The notes below the pieces were generated by a model. The model was not told where the DNA came from. It saw only the letters and a program-made list of their open reading frames with translations, and searched no databases. From assembly GCA_014529385.2 (NCBI GenBank), contig CM043968.1, forward strand, positions 25,597,513-25,659,512: a stretch of DNA of 62,000 nt, read 5' to 3'. This document shows positions 22,722 to 34,770 of the stretch, piece after piece. A program made the translations under genes and the position numbers. Origin of the DNA: Adiantum capillus-veneris (taxonomy: Eukaryota; Streptophyta; Polypodiopsida; Polypodiales; Pteridaceae). Numbering within the stretch: position 1 is the first letter of the stretch; each line of letters opens with the position of its first letter.

Positions 22722-23900
22722 TTTGGTCCAGTCTGGATCTTTTGTCTTTTCACGTTTTGATTGTTGAGCTTTTCTTGAATTTGTTTTCGTTTAGTTTTTC
22801 GTGCTTGTTTTATGTCCTCACGTGTCCTTTTCCCTCAAACTCTTGAGAATCTCCCTGATATTTTGTTTTTTATACAATCCTCTACCTTGACTAGCATTAG
22901 ATAGTGCGTTTTGTCTTTTATCCTGGGCATTGGGTTTTCTCTAATCTTGTTTTCTGCTCTTTTTTTCTATAGCGTTCCTGGCGCCTAGGGTGTTGATTTG
23001 CAAAATCATAAAACTTGATATCTATGGTTGTTTCCCTACTCTCGCTTGAGCTGTCTGAATACTCGTTATCAGCATCGTTACTTAATTTCAGATGCTCAGA
23101 GGAGTGATAAAACTCTTCTTGTTCTGGTGAGTCTACATTCTTATCTCCTAATGGTACAAGGTTTACCATGTAACAGGGTAGCACATCATAGCCGTCCTTA
23201 TCACAAAATTTTGTCGTTGGGCTATCTGTAATGGCACAACGTCCAACGTTGCTAGTATGTGTTCCCATTCCATAGGTTCTAATGCATCTTTGGGAAAAGG
23301 TTTCGGAATATAATTTGTCTTCAATGTCTCTTTCTAAGATGCATTCCTCTCTTTTCAAGCTCCCACAATGTGAAGCTCCACATCCATAGATCTTTTTTCT
23401 GCCCTAACCATGCTGGGAGTTCAGACCCTGCCAACGTAGCCAAATAAAACTCTTCCACTGGTGTCTAGTTCACATCTTCGTAACTATGGTCTTTCAGGTA
23501 TATTTTGGTTGTAGTCTCCCCATGCCTGAGGTATATGTGGTCATAACCCCAATATTGTACCATCTTTAATTGTCTCATGAACGGTCTTCCCAAGATGATC
23601 TCGTAATTGTTCTTTTTGCCAAAATCAACTATTGTAAATGTATGCTCATACTCGATTCCACAAGAGGTGACAATTACTTTTTCTAAAAGTCCTAGAGGCT
23701 TTTCCATGAACCCATCTGCCAGTTGTAATTTCATTCTTGTTGCTCTCAAAGCCGGTTTTCCCCATTTTTTTCATATTTCTTTTGTGGCGATAGCGACTCC
23801 CGCTCCATTGTCGAGAATAGCCTTGCATACTACTCCCTGGAATTCTACTGGTAGTGTGGTATTTCCATCTTCTCCCTCACAATATTCTCCAACCTTGTTT
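22722..23900 (-). pseudogene. pol: M1 first protease (PR1) and linker to RT
   Basis: The retropepsin active site reads AILDNGAG, with Asn in place of Ser/Thr, near 23795-23818. The C-terminal part, with IILGRPF, is open at 23465-23749. A TGA lies shortly after the active site, and a frame change separates PR1 from the acidic linker (22918-23358) that leads to RT. The position between gag and RT is the normal Ty3/gypsy location. The DNGA variant and the stop argue against activity in this copy. Confidence 0.8.
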
Positions 23901-26900
23901 CAAGGTATAGGCCTAGTGTTCAGTTGAGGCTTGTCCAATTCTTTGATTCCTTCTTGAATCCTTGAGGTAGGGTCTTTCACTCCAAATTTTTCTAAGCATT
24001 TGACTACGGTGGTCCACATGTTTGGTCATAACCTCAGGAGTTCGGCTAACGTGATTGTGCATGCCACAGGGGTGGACAGTAACTCAATCAACCCTTGTGA
24101 ATCCATTACTCTGTTGGGAGAAAGTCTTTGAGATGGGATTGCTCTCACTTCAGACTTAGCTTCATACTCCCCTAGGTAAGAGGGTAGAGTTTTTAGCGAG
24201 TCAGATTGGCAGTGCCCCAAGCTAATTGACCCCTGGTCCCCCCCTTGTGAATGCATATTAAAGTTCATTTGTGATCCTACCTCAAATTCTTCAATGGGAG
24301 GTAAGATCTCCTTCTCAGCGTGATTTAGTTGGTAGTTTACCCCATTAGCTTCTCCTTTGAGGCAGTTGTGAGTCCGTCCTTTGTGTCTACTTGTTTCTCT
24401 AGAGTTGGTGTGATGGGGGTTGGAGCTGGCACCTCGTGCCAACTTGCAGGTTTACTAGGTGGATTTTCTATCAAGGATTGGGCTGTTTCAATCATCTTCC
24501 GACACATTTCCAACCTCTATTTTTCTAGTTCCGCATATGGATAAGTCATCCATCTTTGCTCTTGGTTTTGGTTGTTTTTGAGTCTGGCTTCGTATGCTTT
24601 TAAAAGTGCATCAAGCTGCTCATTTACTTTTTCTACCAGTACTAATCCTTCCAATCCTGCACTTTTGGGTTCCACTATTTCCTTGGGCCCTATGGTTGCA
24701 GCAGTGTGTGAACTTAAACTAGTTAGATCCTCTAATTGCTCCAATCTATCCTTTGTGTGTTTTAGCTCCTCGGATAGAGCCGTTTGCTCTCGTTCCTTCT
24801 TGGCTTTCATACTAGCCTTTCTAGCTTTCCAAGTGCTTCGTTGATTTTTCATTTCTGCACCACTAGGGGCATCGATTTTGGCTCTTCAATTATGGGTTCG
24901 TTTGTCCTTCTTTGAGCTTGTGCCCGTGTGACTACCTGAATAGGTATTACTGTTTCATTTTCTGACCCCCCACTAGATGGCACTGCTTCCAGCATGTTTA
25001 AAGTAGTTTTTGCTCCTTTGCTCGAGTTCTTAGGGCAATCATGAATCAAATGAGTAATACCACACTCGGTGCAATACGCATTGACTCTAATGATTTCATC
25101 GTGAGGACAGTCCCTTAGCTAATGATCTCCGCCACACTTGTAGCAGGGTACCTTAGGCTATTGAGGTGCTCCTTGAGCTCCTCTCTGTTGGTAAGCATGC
25201 CTCTGCCTACCCATGCCTCCGTTGGCTATGAACAACAGTGTTCATTCATCCAAGCTCTATCTTCCTTCTCCTGTAGCCTGGGCAGCTGTTGGTGGTCCCG
25301 TACTTCCAATCATGCTCCAAGGTTCTTGCATCTTAGGTTCTTCATGTGGATAATAGACAGGATTTTCTGCATATCCATTGGGATCTTCGTAATATGCATG
25401 CATGGGTACCAAAGCCTTTTCTTCTGGTTCGTTTATCGTCGGTGCATACCTTATGCTAAGCGGTCTTACTCCTGGTAGGTGTGGTTGTTGCCCCAATACT
25501 GGTTGTGGTCTTTCAACTCCTACAGGTCTTCGTAGGCTACCTGCTGGATACCTAGGCATCGATGGGATTTGAGGAGATGCTACTTGAGCTTGGGGAGCAT
25601 AAGGTCGCTCTCTCACATATCCCTTGTTATAATAACATTCCTCCGTCACATGGTTTGTCCATTTTTGTTCAATTGCACACCACTTCGGCTGCTTAGCCGG
25701 AGGCTTGGTATACATATTAATTTTTTTTAGCACTTCTTCCACCAGCTGCTCGTGGCTTACAGCTACTTCTCCTTTCTGTGCTGACTTAGTGGACTTGATT
25801 CCACTTTGTTGTGAGGATGAATCGCCATCAAGATCCTTGAATTCACCCTCCTTGTAGACCGCACAATTGTCTACAAGGTCAAGAGATTTCTTGATTAACT
25901 CATTTAACGTTGTGCTCCTCTTCATATGTAAGTTCTTTTGGAGATCTACGTTTCTCAGTCCTTGAATAAATATAAGCATAAGTCTAGACTGGGTTGGTAG
26001 TTCTTCCACAGGCAGAACTTCACATATCTCTTTAGTCGTAGGGCTGCCTTTCGCACAGATTTCCCTTACTTCTGTTTGAATTTAGGGATTTGTGAGACTG
26101 TATTATGAGCTATCCCTCTTTGTGAGAATTCCTCAATAAACTCATCAAAAACCTCCTCCATAGACTCAAAATCTCTACGCTCCACAAAATCAAACTAAGT
26201 GGCTGCATCCTCTTCTAGGGTAAGTCCAAACCCTACAAATTGAGTAGAAAATTCCAAAACTTCTTCAGCTCCAATTACACACACGAAGGATGCTACATGA
26301 TCCCTAGGATCTTTGTTTCCCGAGTATTTCTTGTTTACCCATTTTTGCACCTAAGAAGGTCTAATTCTACGATGTTCTACAAATCTCATAATTGGTTCTC
26401 CTCGTCCTCCTCGATATGCCTCTTCTGGCCTTCGGTAGTGGGAGGGTTCCTCTCCCAGAGGTGCTCCTAAGCCATAATTTCTGACGGTTCTTGCAAGAGG
26501 TGGTTCATCTCTCGGAACTCGTTCTCTTTGTTCTCGTTCTATGGGTTGTCTTCTGGGCTCTGCCGACTCTTGAGTTTTCGGCTTACTCTCGCCTTGGTAA
26601 TGTGAATGGAGTGGTGGTTCTTGTAAATCTCTTAGCCCTCATGCAGCTGGATAACCACCTCTGTTTAGGTCTTGTTCGGATGTTGCATTTTGTTGAAGCC
26701 ATGTCTGTAATGATGGCTGGGTTGCCTGCTGGTTCTGATACTTGAAAGTCTGCTACCGTTTAGAATGTAATGTTGCGTCGTACTCTTCTGAAAATGGATT
26801 TGTAGACTTGCTAGGGGTATAGGTGGACCTTGGTACTTCTTCGGGGGCATATGTTGATGTTTCTGGAACTGTTGCCTTATCTACCTCCTTTGGCAGAATT

Positions 26901-27448
26901 CGCTTCTATTCTCACCCGTACTTGTCAACAAAACTGATATCCTTCCCCATAGCAATTTCCTAAGAGAACAAGTAAAGAACCTTGTCATTGCTTAATTCAT
27001 TTGGGTAGGGTTCTTTGCATCGAAAATAAGAGACTACTCCCTCGCTCTCATGCTTGTAAATTCCCACATTCTCATTATAGGTAGAGACTCTGTTTGTTTT
27101 TTTATCATACATAAAATGAGCTCCAGGTCGATAAATTTTAGGAGGCGGCTCTTGAGTTTCTGAGACCATTTTTCCTTTTTTCACATTATCTCCATACCTA
27201 TTATAATCCTCAGGGTTCTTAACTATCAGATAGTGGTTCCCCCTTTCATCTCGGAATCTATCTCCATCATCATAGACTTGAATTATCTCCAGTCTCTGAG
27301 AAGGCCGTTACTCTATACAAATGCACTTGCGTCCCCGATAGTCAAAATAAACTAGGGCTCCCTGAGAGTTTGTTCCTTCTAAGAAGATTATAGTGAACTT
27401 GGCCTTGTTCAAAGGGTTTTGGGAGGTACTTCCTCCTAGCATTGGTCC
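23901..27448 (-). pseudogene. gag: M1 gag, main part
   Basis: Homologous to M2 gag. The N-terminal extension lies between 27448 and about 26850, with an open piece at 26960-27184. The gag core is open at 25257-26009 and includes PTQSRLMLIFIQGLRN. A knuckle region near 25060-25160 contains CTECGITHLIHDC (CX2CX3HX4C). The C-terminal coiled linker is open at 24517-24852 and 24026-24442. Multiple stops and frame changes break it. The N-terminal end was separated by insertion of EA. Confidence 0.85.
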
Positions 27449-28130
27449 TGTTACAAGACTGGGCACCCTCCTGTTGAAGTGGTTAACTGCAATTGGGATA
27501 CCTTGGCGTAATGGTTAATTATGTGATGTCTATTTATTTTACTAATTGAGTTGATGATGATTTTGTAGAGTGGAATGTGGGGAGTTGATGAAGAGGCGAC
27601 GACAACTACTCTTGGCCACTTTATATTTGCACAGTATCTTAGAACATCATTTCAATAAGCCACTATGACCCTGTAAATAGTTGTAGTGGGAACTCCCCTT
27701 ATGGGTCATGTAAGAACTAATGAGCTTCACTCATTTGCAAAAGTAAAGTGGTTGTAAAAGAGGGGCCTCAATTTTTGGCACCTTAAACTCAAAGTAATAT
27801 ATTAAATACCAACTCCACAAGAGAGGTGCCGTGGAGTTTGGGGCTAGATTTAGGCCTTTCTCTTGCAGATTCTCTTCTCTACTCTCTTATGCTATGGTTA
27901 TTTTGCTGTGTACTCTCTAATCTAGTTTCCATCCTTTACACATCTCTTACACTCTCTTACAAGCATGTCTATGTCAATTCTATGTTTACTGTGTGTGTGT
28001 GTGTGTCATAGTCTAGGTGTGAGTGTGTGTGCTTGGAAATTGGAAGAAGAGGTGGACAGGTTGATGGTGATGTTTGGGAGCTTGTGTTGAATAATTTAAG
28101 CGGTCGATCTCCCCCCCTCTTCTCCCAACA
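27449..28130 (+). repeat. EA 5' LTR
   Basis: Begins TGTTACAAGACTGGG and ends CCCAACA. It is 682 bp, against 514 bp for the 3' LTR, because about 165 bases (roughly 27486-27650) are absent from the 3' copy. The rest is nearly identical. It includes short TG runs near 27990-28030. Confidence 0.95.
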
Positions 28131-28131
28131 G

Positions 28132-28143
28132 TGGTATCAGAGC
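28132..28143 (+). other. EA primer-binding site
   Basis: TGGTATCAGAGC, a perfect match to the plant initiator-Met tRNA primer site, one base after the 5' LTR. Confidence 0.95.
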
Positions 28144-29586
28144 TTCAGGTTCAAGGAAAAATTGGCATCAGATTTCAAGCTTAAGAAGAGATTCCTCGAA
28201 TCGACAAAATTCAAAATTGCAATTCATCGACTTGCAATTCTTAGATTCAAGGATTCGTGGCAATTCAAAGATTAATCGATCGAAATTGCAAACGAAATTT
28301 TGCTTGGTCGTTAATTGGCGACAAATCAGCTACTAATCGGCAATCAATTTTCAATTTCGGCTTCAAGACGATCAAGAACGGGTATGTTCAACGGTTAAAT
28401 TTAAGCACTAGCTAAGCTTGCGTATACATGAAGATACGGACGAGAAAGTGAACCGACGCATAATTGAAAGTAGTCAGAACTCTTAATTACAACTTTGGAA
28501 GCGAAGTTGAAATTGGGAACAAGAAGGTGGATTATGGCTTGCTAAAGGAAAGAGAGAGCAAGAGTCGAAGCAAGCAAGGAAATTTGAGTCACGTCGATTC
28601 GGCTTGTCATTGGGAAGTGGCATCGGAAGGCGTAAACGAAGAGAAGGAACAAGGCGAGACAATTCCGTGGGAATCCTTGCTTACACAAAAAAGAAATCCT
28701 TGTCGAGCTGCTAAAAAAAGCTTGAAATTGCCATCAACACGGACGTCCGGGCTGTGTGAGTATTATTGCCTCCTTGCACGCGGACCGAAACGGCACCCTT
28801 CACTCACCATCATCTCCAAAACAAATAGCCTCTGTCGTTCTGTGAACCTGCACGCTGCCTTGATATATTGGTGAGTGGACATACCTTTTGATTAAAAGGA
28901 GTGGCTTAAAAGCCTTTTGGGTAAATTGGTCGACGGCCCACTCGAGCCTTCAATTCTACTTTAACCTTCATTTCTATTTTAACATAAGCCTCCAAAGGCT
29001 TTCCATTTCTCTGTGGCATATTGGCATTTCAACTTAAGAACCAAATTGGCTTTTATTAAGGATTTGTTTACCCTTCTCTAATTCGCTTGGTCGGTCTTCA
29101 CCAAACCCAACCCACAGACTCCATTGGCCGCACAAGCTTTCTCTCTTGCTGTTCAAGGGAGATATTGCCTGTCCATTCCTCGCCGATCATATCCGACAAC
29201 ATTTGGTGCTTCAACTTTCTTCATTATAATTTCCAGAGTTCCGCTCTCACCAAAGATAGCCGACTCTATGAACCGAATTTTACAGTGAAAGCTAAAATTA
29301 CGTTTTGGGATACGGGAGATCGGGTGCTACAAAATTCGATTGGCTCGCTGATGCACCATCGGACCACTCCCTTTTTCTGGCAATTTCCTAGCGCATCGCC
29401 ATTCCGGATTGGACGCCACCGCTATTTCCCAGCTAAGTACATTACATTTCTGTTATTTATTTTACTCTTTTATTCCGCATATTGCATCTGTGAATATCAC
29501 CAAATAGCCCTTTTTAAGTATTATTCTTAAAAAATTTTAAAAAAGTTGAAAGAAAAAAAAGAGAAAAACATAAAAAGCACGCAATC
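28144..29586 (+). other. EA leader
   Basis: A long leader of 1.44 kb between the primer site and gag. Open stretches (for example 28464-28874 and 29087-29530) have no recognisable domain and are probably chance frames. Short A-rich sequence precedes the gag ATG. Confidence 0.6.
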
Positions 29587-31230
29587 ATGGCACACCTTCC
29601 TCAGGCACCCACGATTGCGGAACAACTTCAAAATCTGCAACAATCACTCACATATGAACGCATGCAAAGGCAAGAACTTGAAGATAAATTATTGCATTCT
29701 GCACGCCCCGAATCTGCACCGGCACCCAAGAAAAACAAAATCAGCAGAAAAGCCTTCACTTTCAAGGATTTCGATGGCACTAAAGATGCTAGCACGGTTC
29801 TAGCATGGGTTAGTCAACTAGATGACTATTTTCATGATGAAGACTTTCCTGAGCATAAAATGGTAAAGTGTGCATCAAATAATCTCACTAGCCGCACTGC
29901 ATTGTGGTGGAACGCAACCAAACAACACGGTAGAAGACCACGCACATGGAATGCATTCAAAAAAGTGTTTTTACCTCAATTTTTGCCCACACAGTACAAA
30001 GCTAAAGCACGACGTCAATGGGATTTAATTCAACAGGGTCGAAATGAAGATGTACACGGTTACACTGATCGTTTTTGGAACCGTTCAATTCAACTGCAAG
30101 TTATTGAACATGTTAGTCGCAGGAAATTGAAGCGTAAGTACATATCAGGCTTGGCACTACAAATTAGTGCTGAGGTAGATATGTTCGAACCAGATTCTCT
30201 GTCAAAGGCCATTAATTTGGCTCTCAATGCAGAAAAGAAGAAAGGTGGACATTCCTCTCACACTGATCAACCTGCTAACACTAACCGCAACAAGAGACCT
30301 CCTTTCTCTACTAACTTTGACAGAAACAAACACCAAAGCCGTACGTTTTTCAAAAGACGTAGATTTGACAATTCTCCTACAACTGCTCAACCTCATACGA
30401 GCAACAACAACAACAACACCCAGCAACGAGGCAACCAAAATTCTTTCAACCAACGTTCTACTCCAAATTCTAATGGTCACAAAAAGGTGAAGTGTTTTAA
30501 ATGCTTTCAGTATGGTCACTATGCAGATAAGTACCCAAATGGTCATGCTAAGGGCAATGGTCAATCCAATGGCCATTCCAATGGATTCAGCAGAAATTCA
30601 AGTAAAAAATCCTTCAACAACAACCGCCCCAACGGAGCTACTCTTAACCTCATCGAAGATGCTACACCCGATGACAATGAAGTGGAAGCTAACTACGGTG
30701 AGGGATATGATCCTGATTATGATAACGATGACAACCCATCCTCAGGTACTCCTATATCTCCTCACACTTTGTTTAAAGTGCAAGGCACTGTGAAGGGTGA
30801 AAATGTCACAATTCTGTTAGATGATGGTAGTAGCCATGATTTCATTTCCACACGATTGGCACAACAACTATCACTCTCTGAAATATCATCACCTCACAAG
30901 GTCAAAACTGTTTTTAATAATCAACGTTTTAATTGTAAAACTCAAGTCACTGTTGAAGTTTGCATTAGTGAGTTCACTCAAGCACGTACATTTTTGGTAG
31001 CACCATTGCATGGTCTTGATATGATTTTGGGAATGTCATTTCGTCATGAATTTGACCCGTTGATTAATTATAAAACACGTACAATGTCTCTCACTCATAA
31101 TAAAAAAAAATTCTCCATCCAAGCAACATTGGCATATCAAAAATTTCCACTCCTCTCTCACTCAAGCCAAACGAGCAATTCGAAAACAAGGGAAAACATA
31201 TCTAGTATTGGTAAATTAAATTTCTGCTGA
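29587..31230 (+). CDS. gag: EA gag and protease (open frame)
   Basis: A 547-residue open frame starting MAHLPQAPT. The gag core lies at about residues 50-215, with WVSQLDDYFHD and a TALWW motif. A basic Asn/Arg/Gln-rich linker follows, then a zinc knuckle at 30493-30534 whose last Cys is replaced by Tyr (CX2CX4HX4Y). The retropepsin follows with LLDDGSSHDFIS (catalytic Asp at about 30820) and MILGMSF. The frame ends in a TGA at 31228, where a one-base indel separates it from the RT frame, which is open just downstream beginning ISAETD. Gag assembly may be weakened by the missing knuckle residue. Confidence 0.9.
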   Translation: MAHLPQAPTIAEQLQNLQQSLTYERMQRQELEDKLLHSARPESAPAPKKNKISRKAFTFKDFDGTKDASTVLAWVSQLDDYFHDEDFPEHKMVKCASNNLTSRTALWWNATKQHGRRPRTWNAFKKVFLPQFLPTQYKAKARRQWDLIQQGRNEDVHGYTDRFWNRSIQLQVIEHVSRRKLKRKYISGLALQISAEVDMFEPDSLSKAINLALNAEKKKGGHSSHTDQPANTNRNKRPPFSTNFDRNKHQSRTFFKRRRFDNSPTTAQPHTSNNNNNTQQRGNQNSFNQRSTPNSNGHKKVKCFKCFQYGHYADKYPNGHAKGNGQSNGHSNGFSRNSSKKSFNNNRPNGATLNLIEDATPDDNEVEANYGEGYDPDYDNDDNPSSGTPISPHTLFKVQGTVKGENVTILLDDGSSHDFISTRLAQQLSLSEISSPHKVKTVFNNQRFNCKTQVTVEVCISEFTQARTFLVAPLHGLDMILGMSFRHEFDPLINYKTRTMSLTHNKKKFSIQATLAYQKFPLLSHSSQTSNSKTRENISSIGKLNFC

Positions 31231-34083
31231 AACTGACACTTCACGTAACTCCACAAACGATGAATTTCTCTCACAATTTAAAGATTGTTTCATGCATGAT
31301 CTACCACCTGGAATTCCACCATCACGCCCAGAAGACCACAAAATTGACATCATACCGGGTAGTGAACCTCCTTGTAGAGCACCTTATCGTGTAAATCCTA
31401 CCGCACACAGGGAAATACAAACTCAAATCACTGATTTACTTGATCGAGGCCTAATCCGACCTAGTAGTTCACCATACGGAGCTCCAGTACTTCTTGTCAA
31501 GAAGAAAACGGAACCTTTCGTATGTGTATCGACTTCAGGGCTCTAAACAAGATTACCATTAAGAATAGGTTTCCTATTCCTAGAGTGGATGATCTATTAG
31601 ACAAACTGAAAGAGGCAAACATCTTTAGCAAAATTGACCTTAAATCAGGGTATCACCAAGTCAAAATGTTTGAACATGATGTCTACAAAACTGCTTTCAG
31701 AAAACAAACTGGACACTATGAATTTCTTGTCATGCCATTTGGTTTGACAAATGCACCAGCCACATTTACACGCATGATCAATCGAATTTTCATTGACCAT
31801 CAAGATTTTGTGATTGTATTTTTTGATGACATTTTGGTATTCAGTAAATCAAAAGAAGAGCATAAACAACATTTAACACGTGTATTTGATCTGCTTGCAC
31901 AAAATCACTTGTATTTGAATCCTGAAAAGAGTTCATTTTTCCAATCTGAAATTGAATATTTGGGACACATTGTATCGGGTAACGGAATACATGTCGATCC
32001 AAAGAAAATTGAAGCCATTCAATCATGGCCTAGACCCAAAAACTTGCATGAGCTACGATCTTTTATCGATCTTTGTAGCTATTACAGGAAATTTGTTCGT
32101 AATTTTGCTTACAAATCACATTAATTGACTCTCTTGTCGAAGAAAAACACGCCTTATGAATGGACTGATTTGCAAGAAAGCTCATTTAATGCACTTAAAC
32201 ATGCTTTGACTAATGCACCTGTATTGCAATTGCCTGATTTTGAAAGACCATTCTTTGTGGTAGTCACTGATGCTAGTGGAAAAGGTATCGGTGCAGTCCT
32301 TATGCAAGATAACCATCCAATTGCTTTCGAAAGTCGTAAATTCAAACCGTCTGAAGCAAAGTTCAGTACTTATGATAAAGAGTTGACTGCTGTGGTACAT
32401 ACATTGAAAATTTGGAAACACTACGTAATGGGTACTGACTTGATCATTAAAACTGATCAACAAAGTATCAAATATTTACTTTCTCAGCCCTTAATAGATG
32501 ATAGACATATTAAGTGGGCCGCTTTTATTCAAAGTTTTTAGCCCAACATTCAATACCAACCTGATAAAGAAAACGTTGTAGCTGATGCTTTGAGTAGAAG
32601 ACCCTCACTTAATCATCTATCAACCATTACGGGAACTTCATTTGACACCATGTCTGACACTTATGCACATGATGATGACTTCAAAACGACATGGTTGCAC
32701 ATGCTTGATAATTCTGTACACACATTTCTCGAATACACTATTCAAGAAAACTTCCTTTATTTCAAACAAAAATTGTGTGTGACTAAACCTTTTCGTACAT
32801 TAATTATTGAAGAATTGCACAAACCACCTTATGCTGGACATAGAGGATTTGCTGCAACTTTTCAAAATTTATGTCGTGATTTCTATTTGCCTACTATGAG
32901 AATGGATGTTAAACAGTATGTTTCAACTTGTTTGATTTGTCAAAAAATCAAAGCAGCTACAGGTAAGAAATTGAGACTTTTACACCCTCTCCCCATTCCT
33001 GAAAGACCTTGGGAACATATTTCAATGGATTTTGTTACTGGTTTCCCACTCACAATGCACAAACATGACATGATATTGACTATTATTGACCGTTTCTCTA
33101 AACAAGCATATTTCATTCCTTGTAAGCAAACACTCACAGCACATCAAGCTGCACTTTTGTTTCTTAAGACTGTTTTTCCACATCATGGTTTGCCTAAAGT
33201 GATTATTTTTGATCGAGATTCAAAATTTTGTAGTGCTTTTTGGACTACTGTGTTTGAAAATCTTGGCACTACACTTGACTTCACTTCTGCATTTCATTCT
33301 GAATCCAATGATCAAACAGAAGTCACCAACCGCACTATTATTGACTTGTTAAAGGCTTATGTTTCTTCTCAACCTAAGAAATGGGATGATTACCTACATA
33401 TTTTGCAATTTGTATACAACAACACCACTCACACTGCCACGGGTAAGTCTCCATTTGAAATTGTATATGGTCACTCTCTTCCTACTCCTGCTTCACGTCT
33501 TTCTAATGTTGTGCCTGCTGTCGATGATTTCACTACTGACTTTCATGATATTTATGCAAGTGTGCATTCTGCCATTAAACACTCACAAGAACTTTACACC
33601 AAGCATGCTAACAAGCACCGCAAGGCACACCAATTCAAAGAAGGTGATCATATTTTACTTCGCATCAAAAAACGAAGGATCAAAAGTGTTGATACTAACG
33701 TTTTTGTTAAGCTTGCTCCTCGTTTTTATGGACCTTTCAAAATTTCAGCTGTCATTAATGATGTTTCTTTCCGTTTAGAACTACCTGCACATTGGCACAT
33801 TCACAATGCCTTTCACATTAGCCTTTTACGCCCATTCCGAGGACCCCTACCTACACACCACATTTATGAAGACCCACCTTCACTTGTAGACCAAGAAGAG
33901 CAACTCATCCCTGAAAAAATAGTTGACCATGAGACCACCACTACACGCACTCGAATGGTTTATAACCGTTACCTTTTGACTTTCAAGGGCCACCCTAGAG
34001 AGGATGCCAAATGGATGCTTGAAATGTTTTTTCGCAACTTTCCCGACCTTCTCCACACTTTCCATCACTCACGGTCCAGTTGA
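31215..34083 (+). pseudogene. pol: EA pol: RT, RNase H, integrase, chromodomain
   Basis: RT has [23 protein letters not shown] and FFDD (31819-31830). RNase H has TDASGKGIG and KTDQQSIKYLL. The integrase zinc region is near 32815-32945. The catalytic residues are present: Asp in SMDFVTG, Asp in FDRDSKF and Glu in DQTEVTN. A chromodomain-like tail near 33890-34070 (IPEKIVDH, RYLLTFKGHP, DAKW) would guide insertion to heterochromatin. Breaks: a one-base deletion near 31505, TAA at 32122-32124 and TAG at 32539-32541. The integrase part alone is open from 32542 to 34083. Confidence 0.92.
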
Positions 34084-34118
34084 TTTCTCTATTGAGCAAC
34101 TGAGGACAGTTGCTATCC

Positions 34119-34131
34119 CTGTTGGGAGGGA
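34119..34131 (+). other. EA polypurine tract
   Basis: The G/A-rich stretch GTTGGGAGGGA lies immediately before the 3' LTR, the expected primer for plus-strand synthesis. Confidence 0.8.
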
Positions 34132-34645
34132 TGTTACGAGACTGGGCACCCTCCTGTTGTAGTGGTTAGCAATAAGCCACTATGGCCCTGTAAATAGTTG
34201 TAGTGGGAACTCCCCTTATGGGTCATGCAAGAACTAATGAGCTTCACTCATTTGCAAAAGTAAAGTGGTTGTAAAAGAGGGGCCTCAATTTTTTGGCACC
34301 TTAAACTCAAAGTAATATATTAAATACCAACTCCACAAGAGAGGTGCCGTGGAGTTTGGGGCTAGATTTAGGCCTTTCTCTTGCAGATTCTCTTCTCTAC
34401 TCTCTTATGCTATGGTTATTTTGCTGTGTACTCTCTAATCTAGTCTCCATCCTTTACACATCTCTTACACTCTCTTACAAGCATGTCTATGTCAATTCTA
34501 TGTTTATTGTGTGTGTGTGTGTCATAGTCTAGGTGTGAGTGTGTGTGCTTGGAAATTGGAAGAAGAGGTGGACAGGTTGAAGGTGATGTTTGGGAGCTTG
34601 TGTTGAATAATTTAAGTGTTCGATCTCCCCCCTCTTCTCCCAACA
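34132..34645 (+). repeat. EA 3' LTR
   Basis: Begins TGTTACGAGACTGGG and ends CCCAACA, followed by target duplication GGTCC. It is 514 bp. Apart from lacking the 165-base block, it differs from the 5' LTR at roughly eight positions by eye. Confidence 0.95.
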
Positions 34646-34770
34646 GGTCCTTCACCAAAGAAGCCTCTGGCTGTTGAATACCCATCATGAAGAAGGACTT
34701 GTCTAATGAAGTGTCAGTATCACTACCTTCCTCACACTCTCCTCAGTGGATACTAAGCTACCCTGATCAT
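34646..34770 (-). pseudogene. gag: M1 gag N-terminal fragment
   Basis: The continuation of M1 gag on the far side of EA. It matches M2 at 60777-60900 (SFFMMG, GSDTDTS), with about 50 bases deleted near 34728. The gag start codon region upstream is not clearly preserved. Confidence 0.8.

Larger units (their letters stand above)
27449..34645 (+). mobile_element. Element EA: full-length chromovirus nested in M1 gag
   Basis: Complete LTR retrotransposon: 5' LTR 27449-28130, primer site 28132-28143, gag-pol, polypurine tract and 3' LTR 34132-34645. It is flanked by the 5-bp duplication GGTCC (27444-27448 and 34646-34650). Removing it with one copy of the duplication restores gag reading into M1 (compare M2 near 60777). 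The domain order protease-RT-RNase H-integrase plus a chromodomain-like tail marks a Ty3/gypsy chromovirus. The LTRs differ at only a few bases apart from one large indel, so the insertion is recent, but the coding region is disabled. Confidence 0.95.

Noticed and set aside
28464-29530. Protein-coding genes in the EA leader (frames at 28464-28874 and 29087-29530)
   Set aside because: No recognisable domain, and they sit in the normal leader between the primer site and gag.
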